The notes under the pieces: generated by a model
Database searches by the model: none
Seen by the model: the letters and a program-made list of their open reading frames with translations, nothing else
What the model was told of the DNA's origin: nothing
Assembly: GCA_964602455.1 (NCBI GenBank)
Contig: CAZRRG010000024.1
Coordinates: 1-27,056, forward strand
DNA from: JBBDIP01 sp964602455
GTDB lineage: Bacteria > Bacillota > Sulfobacillia > Fermentithermobacillales > Fermentithermobacillaceae
DNA: 27,056 nt
Reading direction: 5' to 3'
Position numbers and translations under genes: made by a program
In this document: positions 1-7,527 of the stretch, one piece after another
Position numbering within the stretch: position 1 is the stretch's first letter
Layout of the letters: each line of letters opens with the position of its first letter

Positions 1-20
1 AGGTCGCCGCCGGGATCTAA
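1..20 (+). CDS. possible 3' end of an upstream gene (partial)
   Basis: One frame reads GTC GCC GCC GGG ATC TAA and stops at 18-20, only three bases before a strong hairpin. This fits the tail (V-A-A-G-I-stop) of a plus-strand gene lying left of the window. Six codons are too few for any identification; the call rests on the stop-then-terminator arrangement alone. Confidence 0.25.
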
Positions 21-23
21 TTG

Positions 24-49
24 AAGAGCCCTTCGAAAGAAGGGCTCTT
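24..49. terminator. intrinsic terminator hairpin, GAAA loop
   Basis: A perfect 11-bp stem (AAGAGCCCTTC at 24-34 with GAAGGGCTCTT at 39-49) closes a GAAA tetraloop. The following bases GTCATTTCTC are only moderately T-rich. It most likely ends the plus-strand gene entering from the left, and could also stop leftward transcription. Confidence 0.6.
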
Positions 50-76
50 GTCATTTCTCATCCGCTAGAGATGAAC

Positions 77-105
77 CCGACGTGTTGTTTTCCCCAACAC
101 GTCGG
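77..105 (-). terminator. hairpin downstream of the hydrolase gene
   Basis: A perfect 11-bp inverted repeat (CCGACGTGTTG at 77-87, CAACACGTCGG at 95-105) encloses a 7-nt loop, just past the stop of the minus-strand hydrolase gene at 117. There is no clear T-run after it, so the terminator role is inferred from position and stem strength. Confidence 0.45.
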
Positions 106-116
106 AGGGCCGGTGA

Positions 117-821
117 CTAGAGCATCGGCCGAGAGTCGCCGGTAACCAGAAATGCGGTAACGTCGGCGACCACCGCATCCCGGTCAGGTTCATAGAGGAT
201 GATGTGGCTGGACTCCGGGTAACGCTTGAGGACCTTCTCTGTAGAGGAAATGTTCCTATAGATATAGTCTGCGCTCTTCGGTTGCACGGTGTCGTCCTTG
301 TCTGACTGCGCGATGAACGTGGGGCATGTCACCATGGGGAAGAGGCGCTTGGTCGTCCGGAGCAATTCGAGGAAGTTGTGAAGCGCGCTCACAGGCGGCT
401 TCAAGGCTACCTCCTCGCGGTACCGGCGAAGGTGAACGTGATTGCCGCTCTTCAAGTCTTCCAGGATGTTGAGGGCAACTCGCCGAACGTTCCCGACATA
501 TACCGGCATGTTCAGAAGCGCCAGCCGTTCGATATCGTGCCTGGCGGCGAGGTTCACGGCGATGAGTCCGCCCATGGAGAATCCCACAACCGACACCTTG
601 TCGCAGGTTTTCTGCAGCTCCGCAAGGTTTTCTTCAGCATACCTAATCCAATCATGGTAGGTCACCTTGCCGATCTCGTCGCAGTTCTCGCCATGTCCAG
701 GCAAGTTGGGGCACCTGACTATCAAGTCGGGGATGCCGGCCAGGAGGTCTGCCAGGGGTTTCATGTCGTCTGAGTTGCTCAAGAATCCGTGGATTAGAAG
801 ACATCCTTGCTTCGCCTGCAC
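117..821 (-). CDS. alpha/beta hydrolase (carboxylesterase / monoacylglycerol lipase-like)
   Basis: A 234-residue single-domain serine hydrolase of the alpha/beta fold, probably a cytoplasmic carboxylesterase acting on short or medium acyl esters. The sequence shows the oxyanion HG motif at 11-12, the nucleophile elbow GFSMG at 80-84 (Ser82), a candidate acid at Asp176/177 in the segment SDKDDTVQ, and His206 in SSHIILYE. Length and motif spacing match Est30-type esterases of Bacillota. The start is GTG at 819-821, preceded at a sensible distance by a GGGGG Shine-Dalgarno sequence. There is no signal peptide. It stands alone: a hairpin lies downstream and about 500 bp of gene-free DNA upstream. 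The family is well supported; the substrate cannot be read from sequence. Confidence 0.85.
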   Translation of the reverse strand: MQAKQGCLLIHGFLSNSDDMKPLADLLAGIPDLIVRCPNLPGHGENCDEIGKVTYHDWIRYAEENLAELQKTCDKVSVVGFSMGGLIAVNLAARHDIERLALLNMPVYVGNVRRVALNILEDLKSGNHVHLRRYREEVALKPPVSALHNFLELLRTTKRLFPMVTCPTFIAQSDKDDTVQPKSADYIYRNISSTEKVLKRYPESSHIILYEPDRDAVVADVTAFLVTGDSRPML

Positions 822-992
822 GTGCTAAACCCCCACAATGCGTCTTCACCATTCGTAGTACTGTCCTGCGATACGGTACGATGCGACACGCGGATGGGTC
901 TGACCGTCATGTATCCCTCGCTGCTCCAGCCTAGTCTTGCCTGCTCGTGAGGTTGCGCGTTTCCTGGGATCTGCAGTAATTTGGAAGGCCTG

Positions 993-1040
993 TTGACAAC
1001 TCTGGGGATAAGTGGCAACTCTTGTGGATAACGGTGTCAA
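993..1040. promoter_or_regulatory. pair of DnaA-box-like sites inside an inverted repeat
   Basis: TGTGGATAA at 1023-1031 is the exact reverse complement of the DnaA consensus TTATCCACA. TGGGGATAA at 1003-1011 differs from it at one base. The two lie in a direct repeat (CAACTCTGGGGATAA and CAACTCTTGTGGATAA) spaced about two helical turns apart. They are flanked by TTGACA at 993-998 and its complement TGTCAA at 1035-1040. No dnaA or dnaN gene is near. DnaA binding is an inference from the motif. Confidence 0.45.
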
Positions 1041-1160
1041 TTTCCCAGTATAAGGCAATTTGGATTAGCGCGGCCCGACAAGGCAGGCCACGAAAGGCAT
1101 CTCGAGCATCCAAGGTTCTCGCAACAAAGTCCCAGCGTGGGAACAGTTTAGGCGCCGGGG

Positions 1161-1189
1161 TCGTCATAATGGCAGTTGGGCTGTATTAT
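1161..1189 (+). promoter_or_regulatory. candidate sigma-A promoter of the BsuPI-domain gene
   Basis: TCGTCA (1161-1166, 4 of 6 consensus bases) and TATTAT (1184-1189, 5 of 6) are separated by exactly 17 bp. Transcription would start near 1196, leaving a leader of about 145 nt. Confidence 0.35.
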
Positions 1190-1342
1190 GTGAACAGGGC
1201 CTTACGCTGGGCGAACGCGCAAACAATCGTTGCGTTGCCTGGCGGAAATAGGCGACAGGTTGCCGGCTTCTCGATTAGACGAAAGACACCTTGCAGTGCC
1301 GGTCGAAGCCTGAGCCTTCTTCAAAATAAGGAGGTTGGACAG

Positions 1343-2206
1343 TTGTCGAAAAGGTTTGCTCGAACCATCGTCCTAGCAGTCTTGGCGCTGGCCATGGCAT
1401 TGCCGTCGGTGGCGATGGCAGCCCCGTCTCAGTCGCAGAGTTTGAGTGCTCCATGGTATGCACGGTGGATGCCGTTCCCGATCTGGGCCGTGGAAGGCCA
1501 GGTACCTGCACGGGGAACCGGTCTCCGGTACCAGATGGTCTACAACGCGGAGAAGAACGAGGTCCAGCTGATGGTGCTTAACGCCACGAAGAAAGACATC
1601 ACCGTGACTACACCGACTGCCTTCACCACGGATTTCGCTCTGTGGAAGGACGGCGTACTTGTCTGGCGTTACTCGACCGACAGGAGCTTTGCGGAGATCG
1701 TCACCAAGGAGACTATCAAGGCAGGACAGGGCAAGGTCTACAAGCAGGAGTTGCCCAATCTGCCTGCCGGGACCTATCTCGCGCAGTCCTACTACATCGG
1801 TGAGACCAAGCGCACGCCGGTTGCGTCTACCAGTATCGTGATAAGGCGTCAGCAGACGTCCGACCCCCTGCAGTACACCGTCGAGTATCTTGCCGCGGGA
1901 TGGTTCAACAGCTCGCCCAGGCTCCGGGTCACCATTAAGAACACGTCCGATAAGGATCTGAAGCTGCCCTACCAGTGGGGCTATCAAGTGCTCGTAAAGG
2001 TCCCCGGCGCCAAGGACTATCTCGGCAACGTGGGGATCGGCCAGTCCATCGGCACAATCGAGGCCGGCGCTACGCGGTACGTCTTCGTGCCTCTGAACGG
2101 TCTTGCGCCCGGAACCTACCAGGTCGACGTCCGCTCTAACATCGGCGAGTGGTCCGCATGGAACTACAGGACCGTGGCCCAGACATGGTTCTACATCGGC
2201 AGGTAA
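1343..2206 (+). CDS. secreted protein with two BsuPI-like beta-sandwich domains
   Basis: A 287-residue exported protein. A basic N-terminus (SKRFAR) and a hydrophobic core at about 8-25 end in an AMA-A signal peptidase I site near residue 26-27. The mature protein starts with a PSQSQSLS stretch. Residues 62-155 resemble the BsuPI intracellular proteinase inhibitor family: an LMVLNATKKDITV strand, then F-A-L-WKDGVLVWRYSTDRSF and PAGTY. Residues 178-287 repeat the pattern more loosely (LRVTIKNTSDKDL, then APGTYQVDV). Start: TTG at 1343 is chosen because AAGGAGG (1328-1334) precedes it by 8 nt and the signal peptide begins there; the frame stays open upstream but without such support. A terminator follows at 2246. 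Protease inhibition is family knowledge and unproven for exported members. Confidence 0.72.
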   Translation: MSKRFARTIVLAVLALAMALPSVAMAAPSQSQSLSAPWYARWMPFPIWAVEGQVPARGTGLRYQMVYNAEKNEVQLMVLNATKKDITVTTPTAFTTDFALWKDGVLVWRYSTDRSFAEIVTKETIKAGQGKVYKQELPNLPAGTYLAQSYYIGETKRTPVASTSIVIRRQQTSDPLQYTVEYLAAGWFNSSPRLRVTIKNTSDKDLKLPYQWGYQVLVKVPGAKDYLGNVGIGQSIGTIEAGATRYVFVPLNGLAPGTYQVDVRSNIGEWSAWNYRTVAQTWFYIGR

Positions 2207-2245
2207 GATAGCGCGGTTCGCAATCCAGGGAGATTTTGGAGAGCA

Positions 2246-2277
2246 AAGGGGAGCCTCGCAAGGGGCTCCCTTCCTTG
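2246..2277 (+). terminator. intrinsic terminator after the BsuPI-domain gene
   Basis: GGGAGCC (2249-2255) pairs with GGCTCCC (2264-2270), extended by A-T pairs next to one bulged G. It is followed by the T-rich TTCCTTGTTA. Confidence 0.7.
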
Positions 2278-2356
2278 TTACACTGGAGGTGGCGACCATC
2301 CCCACCCGTCCGCGGCTGTTCCTCGTGGATCTCCGAGGGTGTGAAGCGGGTCGCCC

Positions 2357-2386
2357 TTGCGAAGCACGCATTTTAACTGATATCAT
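2357..2386 (+). promoter_or_regulatory. candidate promoter of the EF-G paralogue
   Basis: TTGCGA at 2357-2362 (4 of 6) and TATCAT at 2381-2386 (5 of 6) with an 18-bp spacer, about 40 bp upstream of the start codon. Confidence 0.45.
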
Positions 2387-2426
2387 GCCCGAGGAGCTTT
2401 GCTTGTAACGTAGGAGGAGATGCCCC

Positions 2427-4511
2427 ATGAAGGAGTATTCCGCTGGCAACATCCGCAACGTCGTCCTGATCTCTCACGGTGGAGCCGGAAAGACGACAAT
2501 CGGTGACGCCATGCTGTTCCTCTCCGGAGGTAACGACCGTTTTGGAAGGACCGACGACAACACATCGGTTCTGGACTTCGATCCCGATGAGCAAAAACGC
2601 AAGACAACGATTTCCACATCCGTCGCGCCTGTCGAGTGGAAGGGCACCAAGGTAAACGTCCTCGATACCCCAGGGTATTTCGACTTTGTGGGTGAGGTCA
2701 GGTCCGCTCTTCGTGTCGCCGACGGCGCGGTGGTTGTCGTCGACGCCACCGGAGGAGTGGAAGTGGGGACTGAGCTGGTGTGGCAGTACTCCCAGGAGTA
2801 CGGGGTGCCGCGCCTGTTCGTGGTGAACAAGCTCGACCGCGAGAACACCGACTTTGACGCGGTTGTGAACCAGATCAACGAAACGCTGGGAGCCCACGCC
2901 ACGCCATTGTACCTTCCCGTTGGCAAGCAGTCTTCGTTTAAGGGCCTAGTGGACGTCATAAAGGGCGTCATGATAACGACGGGAGCTGACGGCAAGTCTA
3001 CCGAGGGATCGGTTCCCGCTGATCTCGAGGGCGCCGTGTCCGAGCTTCGCGAGCGGCTTAAGGAAGCCGCCTGCGACGGAGACGATACCCTCATGGAGAA
3101 GTACCTTGAGGAGGGGGATCTCTCCAACGAGGAGATCGAGCGCGGTCTGCACCTGGCTTCTATCGCCGGCAAGATCTCGCTTATCATCCCTATAGCCGCG
3201 GCAAAGCTTCTGGGTGTCCGCGAAGTGCTGGACGCGATCGTTCGTTTCCTACCCTCACCCAAGGATGTTCCTGCTGTGAAGGGTCACGTCCCCGGCCAGG
3301 ATGACGAGGTTGAGCGAGCCAGCGATGAGAATGCGCCGTTCTCGGCTCTGGTCTGGAAGACCATGGCTGACCCCTACGTCGGCAAGTTGACCCTGTTCAG
3401 GGTCTACTCCGGCAAGTTCGTATCCAACGGCGCCTGCCTCAACTCGACCAAAGGCAAGGTCGAGAGGATCGGGCAGCTTTACACCGTTAAAGGCAAGACT
3501 CAGGAGCCGGTCGCCTCAGTCAACGCGGGCGACATCGGCGCCGTTGCGAAACTGACCGACACTCTGACGGGAGACACCTTGTGCAAGCAGGAAGAGCCGG
3601 TTGTCTTCAAGGCTATCGCCTTCCCGGCGCCGGTTTACTCGGTCGCCGTTCACCCCAAGTCCAAGGGCGATGAAGACAAGATCTCCTCCGGCCTCACGAG
3701 GCTCATGGAAGAGGACCCGACGCTCAAGGTCGAGCGCAATGCCGAGACGGCAGAGACAATCCTGTCTGGTCTGGGAGAGGTTCACCTCGAGGTCACAACC
3801 GGCAAACTCAAGAGGAAGTTCGGCGTCGACGTCGAGCTCACGACCCCCACCATCCCGTACAGGGAGACGATCAAGGGGTCTGCCAAGGCTCAGGGTCGCC
3901 ATAAGAAGCAGACCGGCGGCCGTGGACAGTTCGGCGACGTGTGGATCGAGTTCGAGCCGCTTCCCGACAAGGAGTTTGAGTTCGTCGACAAGATCTTCGG
4001 AGGCGCGGTTCCCAGGCAGTTCATTCCCGCCGTTGAAAAGGGCCTGCGCGAGGCGCTCCCTGAGGGCGTCATCGCCGGATACCCCATAGTCAACATCAGG
4101 GCGACTCTGTACGACGGCTCCTTCCACCCGGTGGACTCGTCTGAAATGGCCTTCAAGATCGCGGCTAACCTGGCTCTCAAGAAGGGCTTCATGGAGGCCA
4201 ATCCGATCATCATGGAACCCATAATGAGGCTGGAGATCACCGTCCCCGAGCAGTTCATGGGCGACATTATGGGAGACCTCAACAAGAAGCGCGGCAAGAT
4301 CCAGGGTATGGACACCAGGGGTCACATCCAGGTCATCCGCGCCTTGGCGCCGCTTGCCGAGGTACAGAAATATGCCATCGACCTCCGGTCAATGACTCAG
4401 GGCCGTGGGCTGTTCTCGATCGAGTTCGACCACTACGAGGAAGTCCCGAGCAACATCGCCGATGCGGTGATCGAGGCGGCGAAGAAGGCCAAGGAGCAGG
4501 CAAACAAGTAG
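2427..4511 (+). CDS. elongation factor G-like GTPase (EF-G2 type paralogue)
   Basis: A 694-residue translational GTPase with the domain order of EF-G: G domain (about 1-280), domain II, domain III, IV and V. GTP motifs are clear: P-loop SHGGAGKTT at 16-24, G3 DTPGY at 80-84 and NKLD at 134-137. The P-loop has SHGGAGKT where canonical EF-G has AHIDAGKT, and the switch I region (residues 45-63) is shortened and altered. Both are typical of the EF-G-like subfamily (EF-G2) rather than housekeeping fusA, which normally sits in the str operon with rpsL, rpsG and tuf. Start ATG is preceded by AGGAGG at 2412-2417. The gene is monocistronic. The precise function of the subfamily (a translocation, recycling or stress-related role) is not established; calling it fusA would overstate what is visible. 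Confidence 0.9.
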   Translation: MKEYSAGNIRNVVLISHGGAGKTTIGDAMLFLSGGNDRFGRTDDNTSVLDFDPDEQKRKTTISTSVAPVEWKGTKVNVLDTPGYFDFVGEVRSALRVADGAVVVVDATGGVEVGTELVWQYSQEYGVPRLFVVNKLDRENTDFDAVVNQINETLGAHATPLYLPVGKQSSFKGLVDVIKGVMITTGADGKSTEGSVPADLEGAVSELRERLKEAACDGDDTLMEKYLEEGDLSNEEIERGLHLASIAGKISLIIPIAAAKLLGVREVLDAIVRFLPSPKDVPAVKGHVPGQDDEVERASDENAPFSALVWKTMADPYVGKLTLFRVYSGKFVSNGACLNSTKGKVERIGQLYTVKGKTQEPVASVNAGDIGAVAKLTDTLTGDTLCKQEEPVVFKAIAFPAPVYSVAVHPKSKGDEDKISSGLTRLMEEDPTLKVERNAETAETILSGLGEVHLEVTTGKLKRKFGVDVELTTPTIPYRETIKGSAKAQGRHKKQTGGRGQFGDVWIEFEPLPDKEFEFVDKIFGGAVPRQFIPAVEKGLREALPEGVIAGYPIVNIRATLYDGSFHPVDSSEMAFKIAANLALKKGFMEANPIIMEPIMRLEITVPEQFMGDIMGDLNKKRGKIQGMDTRGHIQVIRALAPLAEVQKYAIDLRSMTQGRGLFSIEFDHYEEVPSNIADAVIEAAKKAKEQANK

Positions 4512-4533
4512 GGAAGTCGCGGTAGGGCACCGG

Positions 4534-4554
4534 GCCTGGGTGATCACCCGAGGC
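4534..4554. terminator. weak hairpin between the EF-G paralogue and the PIN toxin
   Basis: GCCTGGGT (4534-4541) pairs with ACCC and AGGC (4546-4554, one bulged G) around a GATC loop. It lies between convergent genes. No T-tract follows, so termination is uncertain. Confidence 0.3.
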
Positions 4555-4599
4555 GGGCAGCGTTACCGATAAGCGAGTAGTTAACCGGGTCCCGGCGGG

Positions 4600-5028
4600 T
4601 TAATCCCTCCGGGACTCGACTATGTTAAGACAGGTCAATCCCGGTATGTCGCGATCGAGTTCCGGATCTCGGTGCGCCAGCACGGCATCCGCTGCAATCG
4701 AGCTGGCAGCCACGAAGGCATCGGCCGCGCTCAAGCCAGCGCGCGCCTTGATGTCCGCAGCACTCCACATAAGGGCCTCGTCGGGCCAGACCTCATCCAT
4801 CTCGAGACTCCGCACCTCGACTATGAAGGATGATGCTTGGGCATCACCAGCGCGGGACTTCACGATATAGGCGAGTTCGAAGATGGTCATGAAGGATACG
4901 TAGATGGTCGCTTCGCCCCGGTCCCTAGCCTCAAACAGGCCGCGGACCACTTCGGACCCGGGCTCGCCCTGGTAGAATGCCAGTATTGCACTAATGTCCA
5001 GGAGGTAGGACTTGGGGGAGAGGTTCAT
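4600..5028 (-). CDS. PIN-domain ribonuclease toxin (VapC family)
   Basis: A 142-residue PIN-domain protein covering the whole usual VapC length. The acidic metal-binding residues are in place: Asp11 (YLLDISAI), Glu51 (FELAY), Asp103 (SAADAFVAA) and Asp121 (AHRDPEL). In this family they form the Mg-dependent RNase centre that cuts tRNA or rRNA. The ATG overlaps the antitoxin's TGA as ATGA (5025-5028), so the two are translationally coupled. The partner is an AbrB-type protein, and both lie behind a palindrome that could serve as operator. The reading frame is intact, so the toxin is probably functional; its RNA target cannot be predicted. Confidence 0.88.
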   Translation of the reverse strand: MNLSPKSYLLDISAILAFYQGEPGSEVVRGLFEARDRGEATIYVSFMTIFELAYIVKSRAGDAQASSFIVEVRSLEMDEVWPDEALMWSAADIKARAGLSAADAFVAASSIAADAVLAHRDPELDRDIPGLTCLNIVESRRD

Positions 5029-5339
5029 TCCTTTCCCTCCCTCCGGCCGCTCTTCGGTGCCTTCTCAGTCGGATGCAGGCCATCTTTCGCTAGAGCCCGT
5101 TCTCGTTCTCGGTAATCAGCCAAGGCGGACAAGTAGTCCTTGCCTTTGCCTTTTCCCTCAAACGACTTCCATGCCTTTTCCGGTAGCGGGAAGACCTCAA
5201 TGGATTCATCCTTCACCACCCATGCGATCCGGGTTCCTTCCTGAATCGCAAACTGGTCTCGGACCTCAGCTGGGATGACTGTCTGATACCTGCTGCTCAC
5301 CGTCGTGCTGATCATGGTTTTGGGCTTCTTGGTGGTCAT
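5025..5339 (-). CDS. AbrB/MazE-type antitoxin of the PIN toxin
   Basis: A 104-residue protein with an N-terminal swapped-hairpin AbrB/SpoVT domain at about 9-52 (the STTVSSRYQTVIPAEVRDQF segment is typical: T-V-x-x-R-x-Q-T-x-I-P). A charged, lysine-rich tail (60-104) is expected to wrap and neutralise the toxin. The start ATG (5337-5339) is chosen over longer readings because GGAGGT lies 7 nt upstream and the conserved domain begins right after it. It is the first gene of a two-gene operon and overlaps the toxin by 4 nt. By analogy with VapB/MazE proteins it should bind its own promoter, probably at the palindrome 5384-5410. Confidence 0.88.
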   Translation of the reverse strand: MTTKKPKTMISTTVSSRYQTVIPAEVRDQFAIQEGTRIAWVVKDESIEVFPLPEKAWKSFEGKGKGKDYLSALADYRERERALAKDGLHPTEKAPKSGRREGKE

Positions 5340-5383
5340 ATGCGCCACCTCCAACCACATCGTACAAGGCGGATCATGAGAAA

Positions 5384-5410
5384 ACAAGATGACATTACAT
5401 GCCATCTTGT
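5384..5410 (-). promoter_or_regulatory. palindromic operator candidate of the toxin-antitoxin operon
   Basis: ACAAGATGACAT (5384-5395) and ATGCCATCTTGT (5399-5410) form an inverted repeat of 12-base arms with one mismatch around a 3-bp centre. It ends 44 bp upstream of the antitoxin start, where AbrB-type antitoxins usually autoregulate. Confidence 0.5.
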
Positions 5411-5498
5411 CTACTGCTCACATGTCTTGCGTGGGGAACAGCTGATCACTCAGCCACTACCGGGAAGTGACAAGCGTCCTTGTGCCAGGCATGAGCAA

Positions 5499-6449
5499 TC
5501 ACTGGTATATCCCTTGTATCTTCACCCCGCGGTAGTAGTAGGCCACGATGTCCTCGGCGGATTTGCCCTGCTGAGCCATCATCCAGGCGCCCCACTGGGA
5601 CATGCCAACGCCGTGGCCAAATCCTCTACCCTTCATATAGATGTTGTCTCCGCTCATCCGCACCTCATCGAGCAGCGTAGACTGCATGGCCTTATCGCCT
5701 ATGGCTATCCGGAAGGATGGAGCCGGGACTTCCTTTCCGTTCACCACCAGAGTCTCAGCCCTGCCCGACGGGCCTTTCCGTCCGATCTTGATGGACGTCA
5801 CGTAGCCAACGTCGACTCCGACCGCGGCACATGCTTGAGATACCTGCGCGTTCGTGAACGTCTTGTACCACGGATGGGCGGGCTCAGCCTGCACATCGTT
5901 CACCGGGATCACGTAGGGTGTGGCTTCCTTCTTGTAACCGAGTCCTTCCTGCGCGCTTGCGGTTACTCCGCCGGAACTGGCGTGGAACCACGCGTTGATG
6001 GGGGCGCCACTGTACGTCACGACCTTCCCGCGAGTTGCGGCCACGGCGGCCTTCACCTTGTCGTTGACCCGTGACGCGTTGTACGCTTGAAACTCCTTTG
6101 GATCCGTACTGGCGTCGGTGCCGCGGTGGGGTACGCCTCCGTCCGCGATTTTCCTAAGCGTGAACGTCCGCGCGACAATCGCCTGGGCCTCAAGCGCTTG
6201 GGAGGGCCAGTTCGGATCCATCTCGGCTGCAACGACGCCCTCCAGATATGTTTCCAGCGGCATTTGCTTTACCTCGCCGGTGTCGGTCATGTAGACCGAT
6301 ATGGTGGGCTCCGAGTTCGGCAGGTTGACCTTAGGTTCGTGATTCCGGTTCCGGACAACCATCGCAAGTATGACCGCTAGGATGACGCCGGGGATGACAA
6401 GCCAGCGATCGCTCCTGAACATGCCTTTGCGTTTTGTGTTTTGTGACAT
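5499..6449 (-). CDS. spoIID: SpoIID/LytB-domain protein (sporulation lytic transglycosylase-like)
   Basis: A 316-residue membrane-anchored protein. A basic N-terminus (KRKGMFRSDR) is followed by one transmembrane segment at about 16-32; the rest lies outside the cytoplasmic membrane. The SpoIID domain shows LETYLEGVVAAEMDPNWP at 65-82 with the expected catalytic Glu76, then ALEAQAIVARTF (86-97), SSGG (158-161) and the C-terminal GRGFGHGVGMSQWGA. In Bacillus SpoIID cleaves glycan strands during engulfment with SpoIIP and SpoIIM. The start ATG (6447-6449) is preceded by GGAGG with a 9-nt gap; the frame stays open 53 codons further upstream without support. It is divergent from trxB and not next to murA or spoIIQ-like genes, so it may be a paralogue rather than the main SpoIID. 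Confidence 0.85.
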   Translation of the reverse strand: MSQNTKRKGMFRSDRWLVIPGVILAVILAMVVRNRNHEPKVNLPNSEPTISVYMTDTGEVKQMPLETYLEGVVAAEMDPNWPSQALEAQAIVARTFTLRKIADGGVPHRGTDASTDPKEFQAYNASRVNDKVKAAVAATRGKVVTYSGAPINAWFHASSGGVTASAQEGLGYKKEATPYVIPVNDVQAEPAHPWYKTFTNAQVSQACAAVGVDVGYVTSIKIGRKGPSGRAETLVVNGKEVPAPSFRIAIGDKAMQSTLLDEVRMSGDNIYMKGRGFGHGVGMSQWGAWMMAQQGKSAEDIVAYYYRGVKIQGIYQ

Positions 6450-6534
6450 GCTCCGTCGCCTCCGAGACTTATCTTTTCCGCTGGCGCGGCCCGTGAAACC
6501 CCGAAACCTTTCACATCCGGACGCCTCCGACTTA

Positions 6535-6564
6535 TTGAGGACCCGGGATTCGGCGTGATAGCAT
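6535..6564 (+). promoter_or_regulatory. candidate promoter of trxB
   Basis: TTGAGG (6535-6540) and TAGCAT (6559-6564) are separated by 18 bp, with an extended -10 TG at 6556-6557. Confidence 0.4.
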
Positions 6565-6594
6565 TCTGGCAGGATATAGGCGGAGGTGGCTCTA

Positions 6595-7527
6595 GTGGAC
6601 TGGAACATTCTTATTGCGGGCGGCGGCCCCGCCGGACTTACTGCCGCGATATACGCAGGTCGGGCGGGATGGAAGACCTCCGTGTTTGATCCTCTTGGCG
6701 GTGGCGGTCAGGCTAGCGTGACCGATATCATACACAACTACCCTGGGTTCCCATCAGGCATACAGGGCGCCGAACTCATGGAACTCATGGCCCAGCAGGC
6801 AAAAGCGTATGGCGTGACTGTGGATTACGACCAGGTCATAGATATCCAGAAGAAGGGCGACACCTTCCACGTAACATGCGAGAACTCGTCTCACACAGCC
6901 AGAGCCGTCATCTACGCGGCCGGTACTTCGCCGCGCAAACTGGGAGTGCCGGGCGAGGAGAAGTTTATCGGCCGGGGCGTGAGTTTCTGCGCTACCTGCG
7001 ACGGCGCTCTCTTCAGGGACAAGGTCGTGGCGGTTGTTGGAGGGGGCGATTCGGCGCTTACTGAAGCCGAGTTCCTGACCAGGTTCGCAAGCGAGGTGCT
7101 CCTCATCCACAGGCGTGACGAGTTCCGGGCAGGCCTCGCTACCGTCCGTCGCGTGCTGGACAACCCCAAGGTGAAAAGGCTCATGTCCAGCGCGGTTGAC
7201 GAAGTTTTAGGCGAAGAGCAGGTTAAGTCGATCTTGGTGCGGGACCTTGGGGCAGGCAAGGCGTCCGAGATCCCGGTGGACGGTTTGTTCCTATATGTTG
7301 GCTCGGATCCCAACTCCGGTCCCATAAAGCACCTGGTTGAGACTAATGACAACGGCTACGTGATAACCGGGGAAGATATGTCCACACGGACTCCTGGGCT
7401 GTTCGTTGCGGGTGACGTCAGGCACAAGTCGCTCCGCCAGGTGGCCACGGCTGTCGGAGACGGCGCCACTGCGGCGTGGTCGGCCGAAAGATACCTACTG
7501 GAAAGCCAATCGGAGGCGCGGAATTGA
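6595..7527 (+). CDS. trxB: thioredoxin reductase (NADPH)
   Basis: A 310-residue flavoprotein that passes electrons from NADPH through FAD and a redox disulfide to thioredoxin. It shows the FAD-binding GGGPAGL at 9-15, the active-site CATC at 132-135 followed by DG, the NADPH-binding VVGGGDSA at 147-154, the NADPH phosphate-binding HRRDEFRA at 172-179 and the C-terminal FVAGDVR FAD motif. Start: GTG at 6595 is preferred, since GGAGG at 6582-6586 lies 8 nt upstream. The other in-frame GTG at 6586 overlaps that site. It overlaps the next gene by 4 nt (TTGA), implying one transcript. No thioredoxin gene is nearby. Confidence 0.93.
   Translation: MDWNILIAGGGPAGLTAAIYAGRAGWKTSVFDPLGGGGQASVTDIIHNYPGFPSGIQGAELMELMAQQAKAYGVTVDYDQVIDIQKKGDTFHVTCENSSHTARAVIYAAGTSPRKLGVPGEEKFIGRGVSFCATCDGALFRDKVVAVVGGGDSALTEAEFLTRFASEVLLIHRRDEFRAGLATVRRVLDNPKVKRLMSSAVDEVLGEEQVKSILVRDLGAGKASEIPVDGLFLYVGSDPNSGPIKHLVETNDNGYVITGEDMSTRTPGLFVAGDVRHKSLRQVATAVGDGATAAWSAERYLLESQSEARN

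Larger units (their letters stand above)
822..1342. other. gene-free stretch between divergent genes
   Basis: About 520 bp separate the hydrolase start from the TTG start of the BsuPI-domain gene. The open frames crossing it match no known family and lack good ribosome sites. It contains the DnaA-box-like pair at 993-1040, a candidate promoter at 1161-1189, and a leader of roughly 145 nt before the TTG. The leader contains short pairings, for example GGCTTC with GAAGCC between about 1265 and 1310. I could not match it to a known riboswitch class. Confidence 0.5.

Noticed and set aside
993..1040. Chromosomal origin of replication
   Set aside because: Only two boxes, no AT-rich unwinding stretch, and no dnaA, dnaN or rpmH nearby. 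The site is reported only as DnaA-box-like.
1022..1342. Upstream extension of the BsuPI-domain gene by 107 codons
   Set aside because: The extension lacks a ribosome site and family similarity, crosses a candidate promoter, and would bury the signal peptide. TTG 1343 has AAGGAGG at ideal spacing.
1196..1342. Riboswitch in the leader of the BsuPI-domain gene
   Set aside because: Some short stems can form, but I could not match the conserved core of any riboswitch class that I compared (c-di-GMP, c-di-AMP, cobalamin, ZTP).
1373..2458. Long minus-strand open frame (361 codons) opposite the BsuPI-domain gene
   Set aside because: High-GC antisense shadow with no domain, no ribosome site and an arginine/glycine-rich composition typical of such shadows; similar frames oppose the EF-G, clpC and spoIID genes.
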